DNA of 64,000 bases from Chamaecyparis obtusa (Eukaryota; Streptophyta; Pinopsida; Cupressales; Cupressaceae), in NCBI GenBank assembly GCA_027943335.1, contig BSBK01006386.1:620001-684000 (forward strand), read 5' to 3'. Each line of letters starts with the position of its first letter. Position 1 is the first letter of the stretch. The translations under genes and the position numbers were made by a program. The notes beneath the pieces are model-generated. The model saw only the letters and a list, made by a program, of their open reading frames with translations. It was not told the DNA's origin and searched no databases. Positions 10,501-21,120 of the stretch are shown here, one piece after another.

Positions 10501-13500
10501 CAAGTCCCTGAAATCAGTACAGATTCTGATGTCACCAGAAGGCTTTGTGACCGGCACCATGTTAGAGATCCACTCTGAATAATCTATTGCTCTGATGATC
10601 TTAGCTTGGAGGAGCTTCTCAACCTCTGCTTTGACGAGTAATGCTACCTTTGGATGCATTTTCCTTAGCTTCTGCTTCACTGGCTTGACATTTGGATCTA
10701 CTGATAGATGATGAACAACAAGGTTTGGATCAAGCCCAGGCATGTGGGCGTATGACCATGCAAAGTTGATAACTGATTCTTTGAGCAAGGCACTGAGAGT
10801 GACTTCTTCTCCTTCTGTTAGGTTGACTGCAATGTAGGTGATCCTTGGACATTCTTCTGTTCCCAAGTTGATTGGCTTGGTCTCCTCTATGATGATCGGC
10901 GACTGCTCTGGTCTATAATCTTGGATAGGGGGAAGAGGCAAGCCTTCATTTTCTAGTGCCTGAATTGCCAGGTTTTCACTAGAAGATACGCCCTTTATTT
11001 TTACTATTTTGGAATCAGAATGTGCTCGAGAAGGGTTTTCACATAAAGACTCATGATGTTCTTTTGCTATTTCATTTTTGCGACTAAAGCTTGCCTCTTC
11101 CCCAAAATATCCTTCTGGGTGAAGCTGATAGACAGAGGTTGATGTTGGATCTTGATTGCTTGCTAGATCTGATGCCCCCATGAATTCTAGGAGTGCTTGT
11201 GCGCTTTGGAACTCATCGATGTGTGCGATGCTTGGTTGGTCCCAATCTATGAGGTCGGGGTTTGTGAGGGGAAGATCTATGAGGTTAATGGAGAGTTGTT
11301 GGAGGACAGAAGTCCCCAGGAGGGTGTCGTCGGCAAAGATATCATCGTAGGATCGGATGTCTTTCTCTTCGGGGATGTCTTCGATTTCCACAAGGTCATC
11401 CTGGCTATTCGAAAAGTTCACGTTGGTCATGTTAGTGTCCGCAGTTATGGTATTGGGCTCTTGTTCAAGCAGGCGAGGGGTATTAAAGCCAAGTCCTTGC
11501 TGTTCTGGATTCTGGGATGTTATGATCGGAAACAAATTTCCGTCCTCTTGTGGTCCTAGACCACCACCTTGATAATTATAGTGTTCTGTGACATTTTTGT
11601 AGGGGATTGGGTATTTCTCTTTGAAGTACTCAAGAAGTTGTGTGTCACGTGATGGGGGATCTTTGTATAACCATTTGTTAATATCTGGATCCATTTCTTT
11701 GCTGTTGATGTTGCCATGAGACTCAAAAGTCATGTTTCCGATTTGCTTGAGCTTATAATGTTCCTTAACAGGCTTGTTTTGACAACTTGGGCGCCCTTGA
11801 GTATGTGGATCACGTGGAAGAGCTCCTACAGCAAATGCATCACTGAGGCTATATTCGCCACAACCCTGGTTGTTGATCTTGATGGATGATAAGGTGGAAG
11901 AGAGGATGGTCTCTGGATCGCGATGGGATCGGGATGAGCTAGCAATAGAAGTACCAATATCGGTTCCAGGACAATGAGTAGAATGAGGGAAAGATGTTTC
12001 CATCGCAAGGCAGTATGCGAAGGGGTTAGGGTCAGCGTGGATGGTAACCTCAGTGCCTTGATGTGGAAACTTGATGCACTGATGGTAAGTAGATGGTACG
12101 GCCTTAATGGAATGGATCCATGGACGACCGAGGAGGATATTGAATGGTAGGTCAAGATCAACAACGTGGCAGAGAGTATCTTGCATTGTTGGGCCTAGCT
12201 GGATAGGCAAAGTTATAGTACCTTCAGAGGTACGCTCCAAGTTATCATATGCTTTGATAGTGATTTGCTCATGTTGTATGTCGGCCTCTGTGAACCCGAT
12301 CTTCTTGATGAATTTTAATGTGCACAAGTTGAGGGCTGAGCCATTATCCACCAGAACTCGTTTGATGGCGAAATCTCTGACCATGACAGCAATGCGGAGA
12401 GGGAGAGTATGGTCAGGAGCGACATCTGGTATATCAGATTCTTTGAAGGACAAGGCACATGCTGCTGATAGGTGTCCCACAAGAGTTTCAAACTGAGTTG
12501 TGTTAATGTCCGTGGGGACATGGCCTTCTTTTAGAGCTTTGTCTAGGATCTCCTGATGGATGGGTGATGTGCGGAGAAAATCCAAGATAGATATTTGGGC
12601 TGGCATGTTCCCAAGATGCTCTATGATATTGTATTGTGCTCTTGGTGCATTATGCTGTGTTGTGCGTGCATTTGATGCTGGCCTAGTGTTAGAATGTGCT
12701 GTGGATGCAGTAGATGTTGGCCTTGGAGGAGCAGCTGATCTTGGAGGAGCACCGGCAACAGTTATCCTACCACTGCGGGTAGTTATAGCACATTGTCGAT
12801 CCGGCCCTCTGACGTGGATGGTATTGATGGTGGGCTCATCTTGGATGGGCTCAATTTGAGTTATGCATCCGACATACTTGTCATAGTTGATGTAGGCTGC
12901 TGTGTGATCTTCTTGCTTGCCTTTGCCACGATTTTGGGGCTGATTGGCGTTGGCTTGATTCTTCCCGGTATTGTGTTGAGGGAACACATTTTGATATATT
13001 TGCAAACCGGCATTAGGTGAAGCTTGAGTTGGTGCATCGACCTGGATTTCCTTGCGATCGATGAGATCCTGGATGTAGTGCTTAAGCCGCATGCACTTCA
13101 ATGTTGTGTGCCCCTTCACACGATGGTAATCACAGTATTCATGTTCTTTATACCAATCAGACTTTGGTGCGTTGTCATCCTTCTGTGGGATGGGCGGATA
13201 TGTGATCATATTTCCCTTGGCTAGCCGATAAAAGATCTGATCCAGAGGCTCACCCAAAGGTGTGAAAGTCCTCTTTGGATTGTTCTAATTGTTGGGCTTA
13301 TTCTGCCTTGGGGCAACGTTAACTGTGTTAATAGGATTGCCTTGACGTACTGGCTGTTGTTGTTGGTATTGCTGCTGATACTTTTGCACAGGTAGTTGAT
13401 GAGCTTGAGGAGGCTGCTGATAAATAGGTGCTTGATATGCGAGAGCTGGTGGTTGCTGATAGATGGGTGCTTGTGGCGGTTGGTATGTTTGAGTTGGTGT

Positions 13501-15855
13501 AGGACTAGCCACAATGAATTGTACATTCTTAGTGTCAGTGGCTCCATCTGTAACAACATTCTTGTTACGATTCCAGTAACGGGATTTATCATTGTTGGGT
13601 TTGTTCTTGGAATCATCCTTGAAGTGACGAATAGTGCCTTCGTCTAGGAGAGCTTTCTCGATGCCTATGCCTTTTCTTTTGATGTCTTGGTATGTCTGGA
13701 GATAGTTCATTCACATGTGATGGGATAGCTTTGGATGCAGGTTATCAATGAAGATCTTTGTTAGATGCTTCTCTGACGGCTGATATGATAACCTGGTTGT
13801 AAGATTCTGCCATCTTTGCAAGTATTCTGCAAGGCTTTCTCCATCTTTCTGCTTTGAGTTGCATAGGTCTAGCAAGGACAACTCATTCTCCACATTATGG
13901 GCATAGTGTGTGATGAACTTCTCAGAGAGTTCAGCAAAGGTTTTTATTGTCCCATGTGGTATTTTGTAAAACCACTCAACAACAGTTCCTCCCAAGCTTT
14001 TGGGAAATAGGCGCAGGAGATAGTTATCACTGTAAGCCACTTCTTGGCACGCCATGTAAAACTCTTTGATATGATTTACTGGATCTCCTTTCCCCCGATA
14101 CTTGTCGAACTTGGGCATCTCAAAATGCTTGGGGAAAGGGATAGTTGCTATGGACCGATCGAAGGGATATGAGCACACCTCTTCGAACTTGTATGTTTTA
14201 TTCTCTGTTCCACTTTGTAGCTCCTTTAGAGCATTTTTCATTGCTTCCCACTCAGCATTGAGTGGCAAGGGAACTGGGACTTCTGCTTGTGATGGAAGCT
14301 GTGGAATTGGATATGGCGCTTGCTGTGGATAAATGGGTTGGAACTGATTTTGGGGCAATGGTTGCTGGGGATATTGCTGGTGTGGCATAGGGGGATATTT
14401 TGGTAAATGATATGGAACCGCTTGATGTTGTTGGGCTGCTTGCTGCTGTTGAACTGGTGGTTGTTGTGGAACTGCTTGCTGATATTGAACATTTGGAACT
14501 TGCTGTTGTAACTGATGGGTGGGAATTTATTGTTGCTGGGGGATGATAGGGTTTTGTTGCTGGGGCTGATAGCAAGGGACTTGCTGTTGTTGAGGAATGA
14601 TGGGTGTTTTCTGAAAGGAGACATGTGGTTGCTGTGGGGGAGGCTGTTGGAATGATGCTGCTTGTGGGTATGATGGTGGTAGTTGCTGACGTTGGCTTTG
14701 GGTTTGGTTGATATAAGCTGGGTGCATGCCTGCATTGCTTAGAGGTGGAACAAATGTGGGGAAGCTAGAAGCAAAGGGCGATGGGGTAAGATAGCTTGGG
14801 AAAGTTGGCTGTTGAGGTGGTGGAACTTGCTGGAAGGTATTTGGGATTTGGGATGAATAGCTTGAAGCCGGCGGTGTTTGGGGTAGTTGCTGCTGTGCTG
14901 CTTGGGTGAAGGCGGTTTGTTGACTTGCCACCATAGATGTAGGGGATTGAGATGGGATCCCCCATGCCTTCATTTCTTCTTGTGTAAGGCCCCACTGAGA
15001 GCTTGTGTTAGGGTGCACTGCAGCGGATGATGGAATGGTAGGAGCAACGGGAGCTTGGGACACGAATGATGGTTGAGATAAAGGAGCTTGTTGAGGTTGT
15101 GGTTGAATGGATGCTTGTGAGGAGGAAAATGAAGGAAACACCCAAGAGAAAGATGAGGTTGGAATGGGGAGCGATTGCGCTAACCCCAAAGAAGAAGGTA
15201 CGGGTGCTTGGGGGGTGAAGGGTGACGGTGCTCCTTTGATGGTAAAAGGTGTTGCTTGACTTGCGGATGGCGGCGGTGTAAAAGCTTGTGTGAGAGGTGG
15301 AAGCTGACTTTGGGATTGGATTTGGGCTTGGGCAGCCATAGCAGATGATGAAGCAAAAGGGGTATGAGATGGAGTAGATGGTGCTGCAGCTTGTGTTACG
15401 GGACTGGTGAGGCTTCCTTGCAAGAAAAGGGGAATGGTGGAAAGCTTTTGGGATGTTTGCATGATAGGATCGGGAAATGATTGGACAAACGAAGAATACG
15501 CTTGTGCTGGAACTTGGATAGTTTTGATGGGGATGCATGGATAGAGAGATGGTGGGATGGAGGTACTTTCTGGCAGGTAGTGAACAAACGCGCTCTGCTG
15601 ATGTTGTGGTACAAGGGCATTGGTTGCTGGTGGGCTTTCTGGAGGATTTACAAATGCTTGGTTTGCCAAGGGGGATGAAGGGATATTTGGATCTTCACAT
15701 GGGTTACTGGCTTGGATTTGGGGATTGTAGGTCATCATGACGTTGGTGAAAAGGTTGGGATCGGATGAGGTTGTTGGTGGATAAGGATTCATGCTTCTTC
15801 TTTTTCGAGATCTGGTCTCAACAGGCATGGAGATGCAAGTGCTAAATGTATGCAA
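7600..15855 (-). pseudogene. Element B gag-pol polyprotein, one frame with six premature stops
   Basis: A single frame runs 2,752 codons. The start is Met at 15855, or Met-10 at 15828, which begins MPVETRSRKRR. Order by residue: Pro/Gln-rich gag N-terminus (1-550), gag core (about 560-715), CDYH-x5-H-type finger (about 908), aspartic protease VDNGSALN (Asp 1170), reverse transcriptase with YVDD at 1878-1881, RNase H, archaeal-type RNase H (FDGS, AEYEAL, FGDSQ from about 2174), HHCC integrase finger (about 2399-2440), integrase core, and a C-terminal HLKRFYA before the stop at 7602-7600. In-frame stops lie at 14527 (TAA), 13711 (TGA), 13285, 9991, 8926 and 7768 (TAG). Each can be explained by one C-to-T or G-to-A change. 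Integrase residue Asp-2 is Asn (8268-8266), which should kill catalysis. No frameshift is needed anywhere. Confidence 0.93.
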
Positions 15856-16611
15856 GATGTTTGGCTAAAAGATGTTGATGGATGAAAAGTTGATGAACTT
15901 CTAAAGATGATGACTTTCTAGGATGCAATGCAAGGATGGATCAAGATGGCGATGATGGAAGCTGGATGGGACTGATATGGATCAAGATGGTGGAGGAAAG
16001 ATAGGTTGCTGGTGGAAAGTTGGTGAAAAGGTTACTGAGTGGTCAACAAATGAGCTGCTATTTTTCCCAAATGGAGGATCAGAGATATGATGGGGTCAAC
16101 CTAGGATAGACTGATGATCTTCGGTTAACAAGTTTCTTATCAATACACTCCAATCTCTTGCTCGAGATGATGGCTATGCAAGGACAAGGTTTGATTTCTT
16201 TATGACAACACGTTGTGCCAAAAAAGAGGATGATGGTCTCTGATCTTAGATATAGGATAGGAACAACTCAAAAGGTAGAACACTAAGTGTTGGTGGAACT
16301 CTGGATTTGGAACAAAAGATGATGGATCTGCTGGAAAGATATGGAAAGCTGATGGGGGGATGCTGGTGAAAAAGGTATTGAAGGGTGAAGGGACAATGCT
16401 CTAGAAGGATGATGCAAGTGCAAATGACAAGGACTGATTCTAGAATGCTGGTAGGAAGATGAATGCATATGCAACTTTATGATGTTTTGAAATGCAACTA
16501 AGGTTTTGATGCTGATGCAAAGGATGAAAGCTAGAATGAAACTAAGATGCAAGGCTGTTGAGACAAGATTTCAGGATCTGAAGATGGAACAAGACATGAA
16601 CAAGGAAATGG

Positions 16612-16842
16612 CTAATCTTCTGGCTCAAGGTTGACAAAGTGATGGTTAACTTGGAAACGGAAGGCAAACTGTTTGATGCGGGTGTTATGGGCAATGTTCT
16701 CAAGTCTGGTTTGGGACTTCTCTTCTGCTTGGTTTGCTTGGATAATGGCTTGATAGGTCTTGGTGTTCTTGATAACTTTTTGCTCTTGATAGGCTTGGGA
16801 TTTGGGCAACTTTGCTTTAGGATGTTTGTTCTTGCTGGGCAT
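16612..16842 (-). CDS. Candidate small leader ORF upstream of gag (76 aa)
   Basis: The frame opens MPSKNKHPK and is rich in Lys and Gln, ending LEPED. Upstream of this Met the frame stays open to 16995. Some Tat/Ogre elements carry an extra ORF before gag, so position and basic composition fit. I see no motif, and no counterpart was found in element E. It may be chance. Confidence 0.25.
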   Translation of the reverse strand: MPSKNKHPKAKLPKSQAYQEQKVIKNTKTYQAIIQANQAEEKSQTRLENIAHNTRIKQFAFRFQVNHHFVNLEPED

Positions 16843-17093
16843 CACTTGAAAAAGAGGCTTCTGATTTTGAGGCAAAGGTTTCCAATGGCAAAGATTTAAA
16901 GTTAAAGCAATCTCCGCAAGGGACAAAGCAACCCTGCGGGATACAAACAAAGGCAACTGACTCTGACAAAGCTTTGAAAGTGTATGTTTCAACAAGTGTT
17001 TTCACGGAGTCTTTGACTGTCAAGCACTTCAAACAGATCTACCTAAGGAAGGTGAGTATCAAAATCGCTTGCCCACAGCTTGGTATCCCCCAG

Positions 17094-17160
17094 AAGGGAA
17101 TACAAATGGTGAGTAATCTTGAGGCGACCCGGTAAACCCCTTGGAATCGGTCCTTGCACA
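17094..17160 (-). promoter_or_regulatory. Leader block conserved between elements B and E
   Basis: The plus strand reads (G/A)A-ACACAAATGGTGA-TAATCTTG-GG, then about 25 bases, then GGATC/GAATC-GGTCCTTGCAC. Element E has the same arrangement at 57427-57494. The flanking leader is otherwise diverged. Conservation in the untranslated leader suggests an RNA function such as packaging or dimerisation, which is inference. Confidence 0.5.
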
Positions 17161-17994
17161 AGGATTTTGATACTTTCGGATGTAGATAGGGTAGCCTCTA
17201 TTTTATCAGGTTGCTAATGATTCCGTGGTGTCTCCATACTCGGTTATGCTGATCATCCGTGACTCACTTAAGAGCCTTGCCAATTATGCTGGGGGAGAGG
17301 AATGTTTACCATCCCCAGACACGTGTTTGGCACGAACGCCCGGCGATTAGGAGATGTAAGTGATTCTTTTGGTATTCACTTATTTGTATACCGGCTGGGG
17401 GGGATACCGGTTTGAGGTCGTTCTCCGAGGAGGAAGCGCTTCTCCTTGGACAGGCCTCGCTAAAAGTAGAACAAGTGAACTTGTCCAAGTTCAAGTGTTC
17501 CACGTTGCTTATTCTAACAAGGTTTATGCAAGAATTGAAAAACTCCTACATGCACATCAAGCAGATTTTGTTCATTTTCCCAAATTTGATTAAGTGATGT
17601 TTGAACTTTGAAAATGAAGACACTCGTGATTAGCTTTTGATTTGTTCCTTTCTCCAAAAAGTAAATCGAGCGTTTGCAAGTTTTTTGACTTGGGCATTCA
17701 AGATTTGATTTAGCGAGTTGTCTTAAGAACTTTGAAAAAGCTTTGTTTTGTCCCTTAGTTCACTCAAGATCGAATTTATTTGCTTGCTTTGGAATTTGAA
17801 ATGAGATAGGGAATAGAGTTGTTTGTTTCTTTTAGTGCATTCAAGATTTGGTTTGATTTTCAAATTGACAATGACACTCTAGGACCTAAGTTCATTTCCT
17901 TAAGTTTCATTCAAGATTGAGTTTGACCTTTGCTGTAAAAGAAAAGAAAAAACTAGTTCCAAGCAAAAAACAAAAAGTGACACTGTCCAGCTTA

Positions 17995-18330
17995 TAGGCG
18001 ACGCTGGAAAGTTCAGAGGCGACATTTAATTCCTACAGGCGACATTCTGTACCTCAAAAGGCGACAGATAAAAAACCACAGGCGTGATTTCTTTTGTTAC
18101 AGGCGTGATTTCTTTACATGCAGGCGACAGAAGAAGAATTCTGGGACGTAACAGAAATTGCCGACAACAGGAAATTCTCAGTTATGCAGGCGTGAAAACA
18201 GAGTTCACAGGTGTCATTTCTTTCCTCAAAGGCGTGATTTAATTCCATGAAGGCGTGACTGAATTGTTTGTAGGCGACATTTCTTTTGTTGAAGGCGACA
18301 TTTCTTTGTTTGAAGGTGACATTTCTTTAT
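17995..18330 (-). repeat. Cluster of about 14 AGGCGAC/AGGCGTG motifs
   Basis: Two alternating variants, AGGCGACATTTCTTT and AGGCGTGATTTCTTT (often shorter), recur every 20-28 bp just inside the primer site. It is not a strict tandem array because spacing and flanks vary. Element E has a different motif cluster at the same place relative to its primer site. Confidence 0.8.
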
Positions 18331-18384
18331 TTCCTGCAAAATACAAGCATATAAAGCATAATTTCATCAAAATGATTGTGGTTT

Positions 18385-18404
18385 GAGTCCCACCGGGCGT
18401 GCCA
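18385..18404 (-). other. Primer binding site of element B
   Basis: Three bases inside the 5' LTR the minus strand reads TGGCACGCCCGGTGGGACTC. It starts TGG, complementary to a tRNA CCA end. The distal part (GTGGG-CTC-AACC) resembles the T-arm part of lysine-tRNA sites, but the first twelve bases do not fit well, so I leave the tRNA unassigned. Confidence 0.7.
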
Positions 18405-18407
18405 GAA

Positions 18408-19862
18408 TGTAGACTAGGATTTTGAGAGTGCACCTAAACCTGTTTTGAAGGCCAAAGACAAACAAATGTCATAGCATATAATCAAATCAAATTCAAAGGT
18501 TAACAAACTAAAATCAAAGCCACCTCAGTTTAAGCTTAAAACGGATGCGCCCATGCACCGTTTGATATGCTTAGATATAGAGGGATGTGGGTGTGCAAAC
18601 TCAAGCACTTGGAGCATGCAAAGTAGGATGATTTGAGGATCAAGAAGACCCAAAATGACACAAAATAGGTATGAGGAACCTATTTTGCCTCAAAGGCCTC
18701 AAGAACACACAAATATGCAAAGCTAGATGATTGAACTAAGATTGAAACAAGAAATGAATCTATGTTAATCCATTTAAGCTAATTTAGATGTGATTTAAGC
18801 TTGAAAATAATCTAAAAAAGATGAGTTTATGCTTATGCTAGAATGAAAATGGCATTATAACTTTGCTATTGAGTTTGAAAGTTGAAAGATGATTTGCCTT
18901 AGGAAGTGAGGGTATTTATAGGATTTCTAAAGCTTGGGGTAGGAGGAATGAATGGCCAGGATTGAAATCCTTAAGAGAGGCCAAGATTCACTCAAAGGGA
19001 AGCACATGGATTGTGCTAGTTCTCAGCCAATCAGGAGGTGACACATGTCACAAGGTGAGTGGATGAAGGGAAGGGCAAAAAGGAGTCAACAAAGGGGGCT
19101 CCAAGCTCATAACTCTCCAAATAAATGCTTGTAAGAGCAATGAATGGGCTTTAAGAGGCTTTGAAGACTTTGGGGAAGCAATAAATGCTTTGTGGTTGAG
19201 ATATTTGGAGGGAAAGACTTTGCTTTGGTTTAGGAAAGTCTTAAGCTTGGTTAGGATTGCACAAAGGCTTAAGGGTAGGATTAGGATTAGATTAGGACAA
19301 AGAAAAGGATTAGGATGGGTGAAGAGGGTGGATTTGAGAAGATTCTAGAAGAGTCTAGATTTCTCCTTAGTTTCATGGAATAAAAGATTATTCATTCCAA
19401 AAGCCTAAGTTTTAGGAATATTTATTAAAGTATTTTCAATAAATATGGAAATTAAATATTTAACCTTAATTAAATATTTAACCTTGGGATTAGGGTTAGA
19501 AAAGATGGGATTAGCCTTTTAATCGAAATTAAGAAGGGATTAGAAGATTTTGGAAGAGGTTAGTGGTCTAGAGGAAATTGGCCAAGTTTGGGATAAAAAA
19601 ATAAATTAAAAATAAATTAATTTATTTTTGAGGTTTTTGGTCAATTTATTAATTAAATAATTAATAAATTAGGGATAATGTCCAAATGACATTTTAAGGC
19701 TAGATTCCTTAATTAAAGATTTTTAATTAAGAGAGAGGGATTTAATGCCATAAAAATAAATTAATTAATTAAATAATTAATTAATTAATAAATGATGATG
19801 TCATCAAAGATTTTTAGAAAACAAAAATAATTTATTTTCTAAAGGATTTTTCGGTGTCTACA
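18408..19862 (-). repeat. Element B, 5' LTR (1,455 bp)
   Basis: This is the upstream LTR in the element's polarity. A minus-strand TATAAATA at 18913-18920 lies about 940 bp into the LTR, followed by CCCTCACTTCC, and is the likely core promoter. Confidence 0.95.
18913..18920 (-). promoter_or_regulatory. Element B LTR TATA box
   Basis: TATAAATA on the minus strand, identical in the other LTR (5025-5032). Transcription would start roughly 30 bp further along the minus strand. Confidence 0.6.
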
Positions 19863-20045
19863 ATAGGTTAGATTGCCTAGATGCCAATGAGAAAGATTTT
19901 TTGAGAGCCATCTTTAGAATGAAGCTTGACTTTCAGGGATCGAGGTTAGAGTGCCCCAATACCTAGTAGTGAGATTTTGAGAACCATCTCCAGAACGAAG
20001 TTTGATTCCTAGGGATCTGAGTTAGATTGCTCAAATACCTAAAAG
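19863..20045 (-). repeat. Element A 3' UTR tandem array, second part
   Basis: This continues the array of 4220-4519 after element B. Two further units carry CCATCTTTAGAATGAAGCTTG-like and CCATCTCCAGAACGAAG-like cores, each followed by a GTTAGA(T/G)TG segment. Confidence 0.75.
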
Positions 20046-20528
20046 TAAGATGACAAGATGTAAGGAATATAAATCCCCCTAGTTATTTTAGATGCGCCTA
20101 GTGATGAGGACTTTTTTATTCAAATCAGATTGATTCGAGAATTGATTCACTGATTCAATGATGCAATCATCCTACCCCCTCAAGAGAGAAATTGAAAGAT
20201 GACACTTCATAGAGATGATTAACACCAATAGGTTGAAAATATAGATAGAATCAAATGTCTAGAATAATTTAGAATAGATTACGGAAGATCTGAGGAGATT
20301 GGAAGCAATTTGGAGTGATTTTGAGGTCTGGTTGACCAAGTTTGACAAAGGTTGACCAAAGTTGACTTTTGATGAAAATGTTGAAGATGTTGAGAAAATG
20401 ATGATGTGATGTGATTTTGACAAGAAAGCACGTCAGAAGGTTGACTGCACAAGCATCTGATCACGTTAGTCCCATAAATTTAAAATGCAATTTTGTGCTA
20501 TATAGGAGTGTCAAATTTCAATTTCGAT

Positions 20529-20690
20529 CCTGAAAATGGATTCAAAGTGGTTGATTTAGCCAAGGGTGAAATTTTTACCCAAAATGGAGCACTTTTGAAA
20601 ATTAGGTCAAAACCTATATAAGGCCCAAAAGGGTCATTTTTAATTCATTTGAAACCTTTGACTTTGGTGAATACAGAGCTCTGAGTGAAA
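20529..20690 (+). promoter_or_regulatory. Antisense promoter of the element A PMD gene
   Basis: TATATAAGG at 20615-20623 lies 76 bp before the ATG. The whole block, from CCTGAAAATGGAT through GAAAATTAGGTCAAAA to GGGTCATTTTTAATTCATTT, is matched in element E at 45332-45499, where TATATAAGG lies 73 bp before the ATG. Conservation between diverged elements on the strand opposite gag-pol argues for a real promoter. Confidence 0.7.
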
Positions 20691-20860
20691 ATGGTGGGAG
20701 TTCTCATGAGATCACATTGGTTTGAGTGATTGAGGCATCATAGCCAGTCGTCAAAGTATGACGCACTTGTAAGTAGTCGAGAAATTCACTTGCATTTCAA
20801 AATTTTACATGCTTTGATAGATTTAGCTTATTTTTATCATGTGTTAGGAATCAAGCCATG

Positions 20861-21120
20861 GATTCTCATGAGAGGAACTAGGTTCCTCGTGTGGGTCAGT
20901 GAAGATACTCATGCAAGAAAGTGCTAAAAATTACTTTCTCACATAAGCCTCACCACAAGCTCCCATGTGAGATACCCAGAACTCATGTGAGAAACCCTTG
21001 ACATATGATTTTTCTCACATGACTTCATGGAGAAGTTCACATCACTAGGAAACTTCATGCAAGACCCACACTTCCTCATGCGAGATTGTGCATGAAAGGA
21101 AAATCTTCACGCAGGAAAAG
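20861..21120 (+). repeat. Cluster of about ten CTCATGTGAGA-like motifs in PMD intron 1
   Basis: Variants of CTCATGTGAGAAA, CTCATGCAAGA, CTTCATGCAAGA, TTCTCACATGA and CTCATGCGAGA recur at 20-30-bp intervals. The core is self-complementary. The cluster starts about 90 bp after the intron donor, the place where element E has its own, different motif cluster. Confidence 0.7.

Larger units (their letters stand above)
15856..18384 (-). other. Element B 5' leader
   Basis: This is 2.5 kb of mostly noncoding sequence between primer site and gag. It contains a candidate small ORF (16612-16842), a block conserved with element E (17094-17160) and a cluster of AGGCGACATT-like motifs (17995-18330). Confidence 0.7.
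4520..19862 (-). mobile_element. Element B: near-complete Tat-lineage Ty3/gypsy retrotransposon
   Basis: The element is 15,343 bp with 1,455-bp LTRs, TGTAGAC/GTCTACA inverted ends and a perfect TSD. The order on the minus strand is LTR, primer site, 2.5-kb leader, gag-pol (15855 to 7600), 1.6-kb 3' region, purine tract, LTR. Two RNase H regions, the second of the archaeal type, place it in the Tat lineage. About seven differences between the LTRs by eye (0.5%) indicate a recent insertion. Six stop codons and a lost integrase residue mean this copy cannot make its own proteins. Unlike A and E it has no recognisable PMD gene. Confidence 0.95.

Noticed and set aside
7600..15855. Stop-codon reassignment or programmed readthrough in gag-pol
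   Set aside because: TAA, TGA and TAG all occur, at unrelated positions inside domains, and element E lacks the same pattern. Ordinary nonsense mutation is simpler.
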